Assembly: GCA_008360975.2 (NCBI GenBank) | Contig: CM039210.1 | Location: 10,418,293-10,482,292 of the forward strand | Direction: 5' to 3' | Source of the DNA: Lichenostomus cassidix | Lineage: Eukaryota; Chordata; Aves; Passeriformes; Meliphagidae | Length of the DNA stretch: 64,000 nucleotides | Shown: in pieces, positions 9,920 to 21,356 of the stretch | Layout: each line of letters opens with the position of its first letter | How positions within the stretch are numbered: position 1 is the first letter of the stretch | Program-made: the position numbers and the translations under genes | The notes under the pieces: generated by a model | The model's input: the letters and a program-made list of their open reading frames with translations, nothing else | The model's database searches: none | What the model was told of the DNA's origin: nothing

Positions 9920-11473
9920 ATGCTCGAAAGGTTTGGAAACTCTCTAAATGCTTATGATATCATACAGTGGCTGATGTTGCTGTGGCTGATAGGTCTATCC
10001 TACTTTGCATTCCGGGATAAGGTGAAAATACCCTGGGTAACCATTCCAACAGCTGTGCCAGGGAATAGGGATGCGGCCACAGGGCCCGGGGCTGTCCCAG
10101 AGCCTGGGGATACCCCACAGCCTGACCCTGTCCAACAGCCTGCCTCAGAAACAAACCATCTGGAGTGGGTGGGGGTGCTAGTGGAGGAGATGATACACAG
10201 AATACACCAGCTGCTGAAGGAATACATCTCCCTAGCAGGTGTAAAACCCTCTCCTCGCCCCAAAGGGAAAGAGTCTGATGGTGCAGCAGTGGAACCCACA
10301 GATGTTACGACCATCCAGGTTCCAGCTGAATCCCAAGAGCAGCCACAGCCAGCAGCAGTTGCCCCTGTGGTGTGTACAAAGTATAAGACCAAATCAGTAC
10401 ACCCAGTTAATGATGATGGGGAGCCATTGCCCTCACAACCAGCAGTGGAATCTGAGCCCATAATCATCACTGAGTCCTTCCACTTCGATACTCTCTGTAA
10501 TCTGCGAGATGATGTTAAGCGACGGGCGCACGAAGCTTTCCAAACCTGGTTACTTCGGGTTTGGGACCTTATGGGCCCAGGTGTGCAGCTGGATAATAAT
10601 GAAGCAAAGAATTTGGAACCGTTGGCCCAAGACCCAGGTGTTGACAAAGTGTTTGCGAGGGAGACAGGGCCCCTTTCTCTCTGGGAGAGGCTTTTAATGG
10701 GTGTAAGAGAGAAGTTTGTCCACAAAGACAGAATGCAGGATCCCCACTGTAGAATGTCCTGGAAGACCATTGAGGAAGGGATCCAACGGCTGAGAGAAGC
10801 AGCCATAATGGAGGTGCTCTTTGGGAGGGATGGACAGCACGAAAATGACCCTGACAGGGTCAGGTGCACCGGGCAAATGTTGTGGAGCCTTGTAAGGCTA
10901 GGGCCACCCCAACATGCCACCTTCCTTGCAACAATTAATGCTGATGACAATCGAGAGACGGTGGGTTCAATAGCTGACAGGCTCAGGTATTATGCAAGTG
11001 TGATCAGTGGCCCGATGCAGGCTCAGGTCTCTGCTGTGGTTCAAGACCTCAGAGAGGAGATGAAAGAGATAAGGGAGATGAGAGAGGAGATGAAGGACCT
11101 GAGGGAGGAGATTAGGGACGAGATGAGGAGGATCAATGTGGCACCAGTGAGAGTCACAGGCCCCAACACCAGAGCCCGATGTTCCCCAGCTAGGGAGAGA
11201 GGGTACACCCCACGAGCTGAGTTGTGGTTCTTTCTGCATGACCATGGGGAAGACATGAGGAGGTGGGATGGGAAGCCCACTACTGCCCTGGCAGCACGGG
11301 TGCGTCAGCTTAAGGAGGGAAATGCTGGCCGAGGGGGTTCTGCGAAAGCGAAGGTAGCCTCAGCTTCCCATGGCCGACCTGCTAGGTACAATAGAAGGGA
11401 AGATGATGGGTCAGATACCCTTGAAGGAACCTCTAGAATGTATGACCAGGAAGGGAATGATAACCAGTGCTAG
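9920..11473 (+). CDS. gag: ERV-L copy A gag, intact frame (517 codons)
   Basis: Structural polyprotein frame of an ERV-L, open from ATG at 9920 to TAG at 11471-11473. In order it has a hydrophobic N-terminal segment (residues about 13-30), a long Pro/Glu-rich linker (about 45-175), a helical capsid-like block (about 180-330, with TWLLRVWDLM and WKTIEEGIQRLREAA), a strong charged coiled coil (about 365-405, repeated REEM/LREE phrases) and a C-terminal block with ELWFFLHD. There is no CCHC zinc knuckle. Its relative in element C shares the capsid and WFF blocks. The pol frame follows in the same frame after one stop. This is the only viral gene in the window without a visible break. Whether it is expressed is unknown. 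Confidence 0.85.
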   Translation: MLERFGNSLNAYDIIQWLMLLWLIGLSYFAFRDKVKIPWVTIPTAVPGNRDAATGPGAVPEPGDTPQPDPVQQPASETNHLEWVGVLVEEMIHRIHQLLKEYISLAGVKPSPRPKGKESDGAAVEPTDVTTIQVPAESQEQPQPAAVAPVVCTKYKTKSVHPVNDDGEPLPSQPAVESEPIIITESFHFDTLCNLRDDVKRRAHEAFQTWLLRVWDLMGPGVQLDNNEAKNLEPLAQDPGVDKVFARETGPLSLWERLLMGVREKFVHKDRMQDPHCRMSWKTIEEGIQRLREAAIMEVLFGRDGQHENDPDRVRCTGQMLWSLVRLGPPQHATFLATINADDNRETVGSIADRLRYYASVISGPMQAQVSAVVQDLREEMKEIREMREEMKDLREEIRDEMRRINVAPVRVTGPNTRARCSPARERGYTPRAELWFFLHDHGEDMRRWDGKPTTALAARVRQLKEGNAGRGGSAKAKVASASHGRPARYNRREDDGSDTLEGTSRMYDQEGNDNQC

Positions 11474-11490
11474 AGGGGCCCTGCCTCTAG
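11470..11490 (+). promoter_or_regulatory. Stop-codon hairpin at the gag-pol junction (candidate read-through site)
   Basis: The gag stop TAG sits inside a perfect 7-bp inverted repeat, CTAGAGG and CCTCTAG, around a 7-nt loop. pol continues in the same frame immediately after. Copy B is identical. The much older element C keeps TAGAGG and a nearly matching partner arm (52581-52600 region). Same-frame gag-pol with a single stop implies termination suppression as in gammaretroviruses. The hairpin as its signal is my inference. Confidence 0.55.
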
Positions 11491-14400
11491 CCAGGTAGAG
11501 GTACGGGAAAACCGTGTTTTTTGGACTGTGTGGATTCGATGGCCTGGCGCATCAGAGCCACAAAAATATGAAGCACTAGTTGATACAGGTGCGCAGTGTA
11601 CCCTAATGCCATCGGGACTTGCGGGAGCAGAATCCATTTCTATTGCTGGCGTGACAGGGGGATCACAGCAGTTGACCCTGGTTGAAGCCGAGGTGAGCCT
11701 GACTGGGAAGGAGTGGCAAAAACATCCCATTGTGACTGGTCCAGAGGCTCCATGTATTCTGGGCATAGACTTCCTCCGTAACGGCTATTTCAAAGACCCG
11801 AAAGGACTCAAGTGGGCTTTTGGAATAGCTGCTGTCGTGGCAGAGGGCGTGAGGCAATTGAACACCTTGCCTGGACTATCAGAGAACCCTTCTGCAGTTG
11901 GACTTTTGAAGGTGGAGGACCAAAAAGTACCAATTGCCACCTCGACAGTGCACCGCCGGCAATACAGGACTAATCGAGATGCTGTGGTTCCCATCCACAA
12001 GATGATCCGTGAGCTGGAGAGCCAAGGGGTGGTCAGCAAGGCCCACTCATCCTTTAACAGCCCCATCTGGCCTGTGCGCAAATCTGACGGAGAATGGAGA
12101 TTGACTGTGGACTATCGTGCCTTGAATGAGGTGACTCCACCTCTGAGTGCTGCTGTGCCAGACATGCTGGAGCTCCAGTATGAGCTAGAGTCCAAGGCAG
12201 CAAAGTGGTATGCCACTATTGACATTGCAAATGCATTTTTCTCCATTCCTCTGGCAGCAGAGTGCAGACCTCAGTTTGCTTTCACCTGGAGGGGCGTGCA
12301 GTATACCTGGAACCGACTGCCCCAGGGGTGGAAGCACAGTCCCACCATCTGCCATGGACTGATCCAGGCTGCTCTGGAAAAGGGTGAGGCTCCGGAACAT
12401 CTGCAGTACATCGACGACATCATTGTGTGGGGGAGCACAGCAGAAGAAGTGTTTGAGAAAGGAGAGAAAATCATCCAAATTCTCCTGGAAGCCGGCTTCG
12501 CCATCAAGAAGAGCAAAGTCAAAGGACCTGCCCAAGAGATCCAGTTCCTAGGAGTGAAGTGGCAAGATGGCCGACGTCAGATTCCTTCCGAAGTCATCAA
12601 CAAGATCACAGCGATGTCCCCACCAACCAACAAGAAGGAGACGCAAGCCTTCCTAGGCGCCATAGGTTTCTGGAGGATGCATATCCCCGAGTACAGCCAG
12701 ATTGTGAGTCCTCTCTACCTGGTGACACGCAAGAAGAATGATTTCCACTGGGGCCCTGAACAGCAACAAGCCTTCGCTCAGATCAAGCAGGAGATCGCTC
12801 ATGCAGTAGCCCTTGGCCCAGTCAGGACAGGACCAGAAGTGAAGAATGTGCTCTACTCTGCAGCCGGGGGCAATGGTCTGTCCTGGAGCCTTTGGCAGAA
12901 GGTGCCTGGCGAGACTCGAGGACGACCACTGGGATTCTGGAGCCGAAGTTACAGAGGGTCCGAAGCCAACTATACTCCCACCGAGAAGGAAATCCTAGCA
13001 GCCTATGAAGGTGTCCAAGCTGCCTCAGAGGTAATTGGTACGGAAGCACAACTTCTCCTTGCACCCCGACTGCCAGTGCTGGGGTGGATGTTCAAGGGAA
13101 AGGTTCCATCAACCCACCACGCCACCGATGCCACGTGGAGCAAATGGATTGCCCTCATTACACAGCGCGCCCGTATTGGAAACCCGAATCGCCCTGGGAT
13201 CTTAGAAATAATTACAAATTGGCCCGAAGGTGAAGACTTTGGCCTCACGGATGAAGAGGAGCAGGAACAAGTGACTCGTGCAGAGGAAGCTCCACCTTAC
13301 AACCAACTGCCACAAGATGAAACACACTACGCTCTGTTCACTGATGGTTCCTGTCGTATTGTGGGGGCAAATAGGAATTGGTAAGCAGCCGTATGGAGCT
13401 CCACACGACCGGTTGCAGAGGCTAAAGGAGAGGTGGGATCGAGTCAACTTGCTGAACTCAAAGCCGTTCAGCTGGCCCTGGACATTGCTGAAAGAGAGAA
13501 GTGGCCAAAGCTCTACCTCTACACTGATTCATGGATGGTAGCCAATGCTCTATGGGGTTGGTTGGAAAGGTGGGAAAAAGCCAGCTGGCAGCATAGAGGA
13601 AGACCAATTTGGGCTGCTAATGAGTGGCGGGACATTGCCACAAGGGTGGAGAAGCTACCTGTGAAAGTCCGTCATGTAGATGCCCATGTCCCCAAGAGCC
13701 GAGCTAATGAGGAACACTGAAACAACGAACAGGTGGATAAGGCTGCAAAGATAAAAGTGTCACAAATAGATTTGGATTGGCAACACAAGGGAGAGCTGTT
13801 CCTAGCTCGATGGGCCCATGATGCCTCTGGCCATCAGGGCAGAGATGCCACCTACAAGTGGGCACGAGACCGAGGGGTGGATCTAACCATGGACTGTATC
13901 TCCCAGGTAATCCATAATTGTGAGACGTGTGCTGCCATCAAGCAAGCCAAGCGGGTGAAACCCCTGTGGTATGGTGGAAGGTGGTCTAAATATAAGTATG
14001 GAGAGGCCTGGCAGATTGATTACATCACACTGCCTCAAACCCGCCATGGCAAGCACTATGTGCTCACAATGGTAGAAGCCACCACGGGGTGGTTGGAAAC
14101 CTACCCTGTGCCTCACGCCACTGCCCGTAACACCATCCTGGGCCTTGAAAACCAAGTCCTGTGGAGGCATGGTACCCCTGAGAGAATTGAGTCAGACAAT
14201 GAGACTCATTTTAAAAATAGCCTCATAAACACCTGGGCTAGGGAACATGGCATTGAGTGGGTGTACCACATTCCTTATTATGCACCTGCTGCTGGCAAAG
14301 TGGAGCGATGCAACGGTCTGCTCAAAACCACCTTGAAAGCTTTAGGCAGGGGGACTTTTAAAGGTTGGGAACAGCATTTAGCCAAGGCCACCTGGCTAGT

Positions 14401-14653
14401 TAACACCCGAAGTTCCACCAACCGAGCTGGCCCTGCCCAATCTGAACCCCTGCAAACAGCAGGCGGGGATAAAGTTCCAGTGGTACACATGAGAGGCATG
14501 CTAGGGAAAACTGTTTGGATTAATTCTGCCTCAAGCAAAGACAAACCCACCCGTGGGGTTGTTTTCGCTCAGGGACCAGGGTGTACCTGGTGGGTGATGC
14601 AAAAGGATGGAGAGACACGATGCATACCTCAGGGAGACCTTAGTTGGGGTTGA
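11474..14653 (+). pseudogene. pol: ERV-L copy A pro-pol, one frame with two premature stops
   Basis: Protease, reverse transcriptase, RNase H and integrase in the gag frame. Visible landmarks are the protease ALVDTGAQ near 11572 and GIDFLRN near 11763; RT TVDYRALNE near 12105, RLPQGWKHSP near 12314 and YIDD at 12407-12418; RNase H FTDGSC near 13337 and YTDSW near 13521; and integrase HH-CC around 13808-13930 with the acidic triad at about 14017 (WQIDY), 14193 (SDNETH) and 14300 (KVERCNG). The frame breaks at TAA 13382-13384 and TGA 13718-13720. Copy B lacks both stops and has its own. The second stop fits CpG decay. No env follows. The normal 3' end is present. Confidence 0.9.
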
Positions 14654-14790
14654 ACTGCCCATAACACTGTGCCTGTATCCATATCTGTATGTGTATATGT
14701 ATATAATTAGAGTAATGCATGTGTGTATATAATTTAAATGTTTAAGCTCAATGTAACATGTTGGAATGGGAAAAAATTCGGGGTGGATGA
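14654..14790 (+). other. Short 3' non-coding region and polypurine tract of copy A
   Basis: AT-rich spacer after pol, ending in the purine-rich GGAATGGGAAAAAATTCGGGG before the LTR. The same arrangement is at 47683-47819 in copy B. Confidence 0.6.
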
Positions 14791-15710
14791 TGTCGGGGGT
14801 TGAGTACCTTTGGAATTTCTTCCCATTCCTGTTACTAAGCAACAAATAGTTGGGTGTTTTAGAGCCATCAAGTCTTTTGTAAAAGACAAAGGTGTGCTTG
14901 GGAGGGCATGGTAAGGGAAAAGCCGGCCCTGGGAACTCTCACTCGTGGTTCGGATGCTGAGAGGAGAGGCTTCTCTTTTTCTGCTCTTCGCCTGGGATCA
15001 AAGCGAATCCAACTGTGCCCTGTTTTTCCTCTTCTCCTGGCTGGGTGAGCTTTGATTCAACCTTTCTCCCCACGGGGAAGGGCACGTTTTTCCCCCGGGC
15101 TGCGTTCCCTCGCGGCTGCTGCCGGGAGAGCCCCGCGGCCTCTGCTGCCTGTCCCCGCCCTCTGCCGCACGAGACCGCGGCGTCTGCTGTGACTGCAGAA
15201 ATCCTCGCTAGCTGGGGAGAGAGAGAAAGAGAGAGAGAGAGAGCCGGCACCCACCCCTGCTGTCCTGTTTTCTCGCTGCTCCAAGCTGCTTTTTCGCTCC
15301 CCTGCGTATTTCTCAGCCTGCTGCCATCGCTGGCTGCCAGATGCTAACCTGACCCTGCGCCACAGCGCCACCTGCAGTCGCTTGGGAGTCATCGCACCTG
15401 CCCTGCCCGGCTGGGAGCTCAACAGCGCCCCTGCTGCTTGCAACCGTGATTACACCACACAGGAGAAGGCTCAGCAGCTCACAAGTTATCTGCTATTGGT
15501 TTTCTGGTTCTAGTTGTGGTTGCTATTATTGTTATTGTTTGTTTACAGATACTAGTAAAGAACTGATTTTCCTTTTTCCCATACCTTTGCCTGAAAGCCC
15601 TTGATTTACAAAATTAAATAATTCGGAGGGAGGGAAAAAAAAATCACATTCTCTGATCTAAGGGAGGGTTCAACCTCTCTTGGCAGACACCTGTCTTTCA
15701 AACCGAGACA
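14791..15710 (+). mobile_element. 3' LTR of ERV-L copy A
   Basis: A 920-bp block starting TGTCGGGGGTTGAG and ending CGAGACA. The matching 902-bp block in copy B (47820-48721) is at the same distance from pol. The middle is GC-rich with a GA-repeat tract (about 15217-15242). Both copies are followed by CTGG, so the true edge could lie up to four bases further. By eye A and B differ here far more than in pol. Confidence 0.72.
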
Positions 15711-15827
15711 CTGGTATCTTGCGCCGACGTCTTCTCCAAGCGGCAGTGGTTTCTTTGTCTGGGGTTTCTTTGTCAGTGTCTGGTGTGTCATCTTTCGTCT
15801 GCTCAGGTGCTGTCACTGATGGTCAGA

Positions 15828-18399
15828 GGTAGGGCTTTACATATTTTCCTGGTATCCACTTGGGTCCTGAAGGTGTGGAAACACAAGCATATCCTCTCCC
15901 CCATACAATTAGTGAAAAAGGGCCTGATATTCGATGGCTTTCTGGATCTTTGATTAACACTGGTGGTTGTTCTTTTAATTTGGCTTGGGTTGAATTAGTA
16001 AAATGCTAGAACACAGGGGGGTCAGGCTCTTCAAACAAATTGTTTAAGAAATTTATTGTGAAAAGGGCTTTGCAGAGTCTCAAAATGGGAGAATTGAGTT
16101 CTGACCCTCCCTGCTGTTGGTCTAGGACGCTCTTAATTGTCTGGTGGGTCCTCTCAATTATGGATTGTCCTGTGGGGGAGTGGGGGATGCCTGTAATGTG
16201 TTTGATACCCCACGAGCTAAAAAACTCTTGAAGTCTGTTAGAGATGTATGCTGGACCGTTGTCAGTTTTTATCTCAGCAGGAACGCCCAGGGTAGAGAAA
16301 GCAAGGAGAAAGTGCTTTATAACATCTCTTGCCTTTTCTCCTGCATGGGCACATGCAAAAACAGCTCCAGAAAATGTATCTACAGAAACGTGTATGTATT
16401 TTAATTTGCCAAACTGAGGGACATGGGTTACATCTGTTTGCCAGATTTCGCAACTGCCTAGACCCCGGGGGTTAACCCCGGACCCTAATGATGGCACTTG
16501 GTAGCTCTGACAGCTAGGACAGGTTGCTACAATTGCCCTTGCCTGGTTTCGAGGTAGTTTAAACATTCTTATGAGTGCTGGTACATTTTGATGGTAAAAT
16601 TGATGGCTCAGCTTTGCCTGAGCAAAGGTGTCTGGAATGTTAGGAGCTTTCACTGGCATAGCGAGAGTGTCTGCTCTCCGATTCCCTTCAGCGATTGGTC
16701 CAGGGAGATCGGTGTGTGACCTCACATGCATCACATAGAACGGCTGCTTTCTGTGGGAAAGCAGAAAAACAAGTTTTGAGAGCAGTTTATACAATTTAGG
16801 ATTTGACACTTCTTTTAGCCAGGCATGTTCTGCTCTGGCAACTGCTCCAGCTACATAAGCTGAATCTGTTACCAGATTAATAGGTTCTTCAAACATCTCG
16901 AAAGCTCTAACAACGGCTGATAGCTCCGCAATTTGCGGAGAGCCCTCCACTATTTGGACATCATGCTCCCACACTTGCGTTTCGGGATGTTTCCAAGTCA
17001 CGACTGACTTTTGTGACTTCCCGGAGCCATCTGTAAAAACAGTTAGAGCCTTGAGAGGGGCTCGACTTTGAAGTTCTTTTGGGGCCAAATGAAAAGCTGA
17101 ATTGAATAATTTATGTTTTGGATGATGATTTGAAATCTTGCCTGGATAACTATCCAGGGCAAATTGAAGGTGTTCATTTGTTTGGAGTACGTTTGCTAAG
17201 GAATCATTTTCTAATGACGGATAGATGCAGGTGAAATCACACCCTGCAAGGGTACGGAGGCGTGCTCTGGCTCTCATAATTAGTTGGGCTACTTGTTCTT
17301 GTCGTGTTGTTATGGTTTTGAGTGGCTGATGTGATAAGAAAATCCACTCTATTATAAGAAATGGGTCTTTTTGTGCAGTGTCCCATTGGAAAATCAGTCC
17401 ATACAGCCTAGGTGACTCACCCAGAACGATGAAATTAAAAGGTAACTCAGGACTTGTCCGATGGGCTTGGTGAGAAGACAGGGCAAGCTGTACCTTAGCG
17501 ATGGATTCCCGGGCCTCCTCTGTGATGACTCGGCGTGAGTCCAGGTGGTCACAGCCTTTCAGGAGGCTAAACAGTGGTGCAAGGTCCTCCGTAGTAACTC
17601 CCAGCAGAGGACGAACCCAGTTTATAGATCCACACAGCTGGTGCAAGTCCCGGAGTGTCTTTGGGTTGTCTTTGATGGTGAGCTGCTGGGGTACGATGGT
17701 CCGTTCGCTGATGCGAAGTCCCAGGTAGGTCCACGGGCAGGTACGCTGAATCTTTTCCTGCTGGATCTCGAACCCTGCTTTCTCAATGGCTTGAATAGTT
17801 TTTTCTAGAGTTAAGTTCAGGTATTTATCGTTTGGTGCACAAATCAACACATCATCCATGTAGTGGAGAATGATAGAACGTGCAAACTCTTTGCGGATGG
17901 GGGACAGGATGCGAGCCACATACCATTGGCAAACAGTTGGAGAATTTTTCATACCCTGGGGTAACACACACCAGTGGTATCTGCGCTGGGGGGCTTCCTG
18001 GTTTAGGGATGGCACGGAGAAAGCAAACCGAGGAGCATCACTTGGGTGTAGGGGGATTGTGAAGAAACAGTCTTTAATGTCAATGACAGCAAGCTTCCAA
18101 TTCTTAGGAAGCATTGAGGGCGAGGGCAGGCCAGGCTGTAGGGGTCCCATATCCTCAATGACTTCATTGATTTTCCTGAGGTCTTGGAGGTGCCTCCGTT
18201 TGTCTTTTTCAGGTTTCCGTATGACAAAGACAGGGGAGTTCCAAGGGCTATTAGATGGTAGAATGTGACCCTTGGCAAGCTGTTCTACTAGGGATTCTAA
18301 AGCGCTGAGCTTCTCTTTGCTTAGGGGTCACTGGGTCACCCAGACTGGATCGTTTGTCTTCCAGGTAAGGGGCAGGGTGGAGCATCTCCCAGTGGCTCC
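15828..18399 (-). pseudogene. pol: Element F pol: RT, RNase H, integrase
   Basis: Class II polymerase read on the minus strand. It has RT with VLPQGMKNSP and YMDD (17851-17862); RNase H with VFTDGSGK, IAELSAV, NLVTDSAYV and a final RADTL acidic site; and integrase with an H-H-C-C finger (LSHQFYH to CPSC), WQTDVTH, KTDNGPAY and IIERTHQT, then the GRGYACVST and WIPGKYVKP tail. It is broken by TGA at 18328-18330 near the start and TAG at 16006-16008 in the integrase C-terminal domain. A normally conserved W near the RT start reads as RRH in KDKRRHLQDLR. The frame is minus one relative to pro, as in betaretroviruses. Env would follow but is absent. Confidence 0.9.
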
Positions 18400-18401
18400 A
18401 A

Positions 18402-19181
18402 CTAGAAATCCTGAGATGGAGGTGGGATTACCAGCTGAGTCCCCCACTGGGTAAGGAGATCTCTGCCCCAGAGGGTAAAACCAGAGTCAATTACGTATGG
18501 GCGGATGGTGGCTGTGTGTCCTTCAGGGCCTTCTATGATGATGTTAATTGTACTCCTCTGGGAAGTTGCTGACCCTCCTATGCCTGTGATTCTCCCGCCT
18601 GCTGGTTTGGTTTTCCAGTCCTGGGGCCATTCTGCTCGAGAAATGATGGTTACATCGGCCCCTGTGTCTACCATCCCCGTCAGGTAAGCAGTGGATTTAT
18701 CATTGTGTAGTTTACAATGCATCATGGGCTTGTCTGCGCCCACAACCTCTGCCCACCATATGGAAGGTGTTCTGTGGCACCTGGGGTGGTTTTCAGGTAG
18801 TATGATAGCTTGTGCTACCACCTGACCCTTTGATAGAAACCAGGGAGTGTTGTTACAGGAGACAGAAATTTGTACTTGTCCACTGGGGTCTACTTTGTGC
18901 ACCTCAGGTAAAATGGAAAGTTCAGGTGGACCATGCTTAGTGTCCCCGATTACCAAGATGTCCACAGTCTTATCAAAAGGTTTTTCAAAATTTACATATA
19001 TGTGTTGTTGATTTCCATTGCGGAAGTGGTGTGTATCAGTACTTACAAGACAGAGTCTTTTGTCTGTTCTGCTGTGTGGTGTGCAGTTACAGTCCATGGC
19101 AGGGGTTGCAGGGCAGAGAGAGACGGCCGTAGAATTTGTGTCTTTGCGTGGAGCCGTGCTGCGCTTCACTGTCCATTTCCC
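18402..19181 (-). pseudogene. pro: Element F pro frame: dUTPase-like region and protease
   Basis: Open frame entered by a minus-one shift from gag. The N-terminal half (for example VHKVDPSGQVQISV and WFLSKGQVVAQAI) occupies the position of the dUTPase domain but lacks clear dUTPase motifs. The C-terminal half is an aspartic protease with MVDTGADVTIIS (about 18640-18680 region) and WGRDLLTQWG near the end. It is open to TAG at 18402-18404, so the protease itself shows no internal stop. Neighbouring gag and pol are broken, so the element is dead. Confidence 0.8.
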
Positions 19182-21035
19182 TGGTCCTTCTGATGGTGAT
19201 GCTGGCAGGGACAGCCTGGGGGTACAGCCTCAGTATTCTTGTTAGTATTTCTCTTAACATGCTTTGGTTCAGGGCAGTCTTTGACCATGTGTTGAAAACT
19301 TCCACAATTATAACATCTACGAGGTATTTTCTGTGATGCTGCTAGTGCTTCTGCTACCCCTTGTGAAACTGCTTGGGCTATAGTTGCCTCAGGGGATGCT
19401 AATTTGGTGCAAGCCTCAATCATCTGATCAAGGGTGGGGGCTGGGTCTAGAGGAAGGGCTCGGAGGACTTTTTTACAACTCTCATTAGCATTTGCCATAG
19501 CTAATGCACACAGCAGCTCTTTTTGGGCTTCTGAATTCCCAACTTGCTTTTCAACTGACTCTTTTAGTCTGTTGAAGAATTTTATAAAGGACTCATCGAT
19601 AGTTTGTTTTATGGTGGAGAAATTTAGAGAGGGGGTGGAGTCCGAGGGAGTTGAGAGCAAAGCTCTGTCAGCTTCTCTTTTGATATCTTCTAAAATCAGT
19701 TCAGGCAATTGTCTCGCCTGATCCTGGGGTTTAACTAGGTTTCCTTCCCCGCAAAGATCATCTAGTGTTAAGTGAGCCCTGTTGGGATCTCTGTGATATA
19801 CCTGCGGGAGGTCTTTTAATTGTTTTCTCCAAGTTCTGTCCCACAGCATGTATTCCCCCGGTAACAGAAGACAAGCCATAAGATTTTTTATATCATGTGG
19901 AACTAATACATTTGCAGCAAAAGTAGCTTGGAGCAGATTCTTAAAGTAAGGGGAGTCACGCCCAAAATCCTTCCCCGCCTTGCACATCTCTTTTATCTGT
20001 GCATATGGGAGGGCGTCCCAGCGGGGGTTCCCTCCAGCCCTGTTATAATGCACTGGGGCAGCAGTGACAGAGATTTTGTTTGCTATTCCCCAATGTCCCT
20101 CCTGCGCGGCTTGCTGGCGTATTTCAAGCCAGGGATCCTCTTCAGAATCGCTGCTCTCCTCTTCTGAAGAGGAACACGCAGCCCGAGGCCCCGAAGAGGA
20201 ACACGCAGCCTGAGGCCGGGACCGGGCACAGCGGGGACGGCTCCCCGCCTGTCGCTGGCCGGCCCCGTTGCCGTGGGAACCGGGGAGGAGCGGGGCCGCA
20301 GGAGTAGCACCGCCGGGGAGGGGGGGGGGGGGTGAACGAGGGAAGGGCCCGCGCCCGGGTGGGAGCTCCCCGCGGGGGGCAGGGCCGACGCAGGGACACC
20401 CGATACGGCGGGGGGAGGGACCGACGCTAACCCGGGAGTTTTAAACTGATATGAACAAAGCACTCCAGCTTGTTGTGCCATGTGGGCCGCGTCCTGTCCC
20501 GCAGGAGAAAGGGGTAACACGTGGCTTCTACCATCTTGTAAGAAACATGAAGTCGAGGTAGGGAGGTTTTGGGGTGCTGGAAGGAGGGTGAGGGACAGGC
20601 TCGGACCGGGGTGATCAGTCCTGGTTGGAGCAGGGGACAGGGGAGAGAGAGCTTCTCCCCCCTGAGGTCCTGGGGGTTTAGGGACAGCGGGGGAGGGAAC
20701 AAACACAGGGGAAATAGCACAAAAAGGGTCTGAATTTTTCGGCAGAACTGACTGAGTCTTAGAGTTCTTAACAGACTTATAAATCACTACAAACAAAGGG
20801 AGGAATTTAGCAACTCCTTGATCCCCAGACTGTGTGAGAACCGTCAGTTTCTCCCCGATCTTATCCCAGAAACGAAGAGACTGGACAGAAACTACAGAAA
20901 CATTTGGAAAGATGTTAAAAATCCATCGAACATAGATTTTAAATTCCCCTTAGAAAACTGGGAATTATCTGACTTAAGGGTGGTTTTAAGGGAGGTATAA
21001 AGCTCTGATTGGGGACAGGTTAACTTCCCACCCAT
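19166..21035 (-). pseudogene. gag: Element F gag, two frame changes
   Basis: Begins ATG at 21035 with MGGK, a likely myristoylated matrix start. The frame changes near 20890 within matrix. A Pro/Ala-rich linker, extremely GC-rich at 20160-20420, follows and changes frame again near 20100-20160. Then comes capsid from about 20080, with the major-homology-region motif IDESFIKFFNRLKE, and one CCHC zinc knuckle CYNCGSFQHMVKDC (about 19275-19320). It ends at TGA 19166-19168, four codons after the slippery heptamer. Confidence 0.85.
19175..19181 (-). promoter_or_regulatory. Minus-one frameshift heptamer at gag-pro of F
   Basis: On the minus strand the sequence is GGGAAAT, read as G-GGA-AAT in the gag frame. 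This fits the X-XXY-YYZ rule. The pro frame is exactly minus one and open from here, and gag stops a few codons later. Confidence 0.65.
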
Positions 21036-21335
21036 ATTCCTCAAATAAATTCTTCCCAACACCGAAAGAAAAAAATAAGGAAAAAAAAACAAAAGAAAAA
21101 TTCACCCCGGCAAAGCCTCACTTACCACCTCGAGGCATCTGAGAGTGTAAAAAAAACTTTCGGCATGGTTCTCTGGTTTTAGCCGATTTCTCCCGTCCCA
21201 GACAAACGGAGATTTCTCGGCTGCCTCTTTAAACAGATCTAATAAAACTTAGACCTGTTTTCAAGGGAAGTAGCTGCTCCGATCGTGACATCTATGGCAT
21301 AAAGCCTTTCGAGACACTTTCAGGGATTTTTTTAT

Positions 21336-21354
21336 GTCCCTGTATCGAGCGCCA
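21336..21354 (-). promoter_or_regulatory. Primer-binding site of F, tRNA-Lys-like
   Basis: On the minus strand TGGCGCTCGATACAGGGAC resembles the lysine primer site with one substitution and one inserted base. It lies two bases after the LTR end. Confidence 0.6.
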
Positions 21355-21356
21355 CT

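Larger units (their letters stand above)
9920..15710 (+). mobile_element. ERV-L copy A (5' LTR missing)
   Basis: gag, pro-pol and 3' LTR of a class III (ERV-L) element without env. From 11359 onward it is nearly identical to copy B at 44385-48721. The right edge abuts the broken 3' end of class II element F. There is no matching LTR on the left, and no F sequence on the left either, so the left side has been lost or replaced by recombination. Confidence 0.85.

Noticed and set aside
10000..10950. A 316-codon minus-strand gene opposite ERV-L gag
   Set aside because: It is a shadow frame of the intact gag on the plus strand, with no start context or similarity.
14791..15710. The 920-bp block after ERV-L pol as an unrelated solo LTR
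   Set aside because: The same block follows copy B at the same distance after a purine tract, so it is most simply the family's own LTR, although the missing 5' LTR leaves some doubt.
20083..20796. A stand-alone proline-rich protein gene on the minus strand
   Set aside because: It is the gag linker of element F in one of its broken frames, continuous with matrix and capsid on either side.
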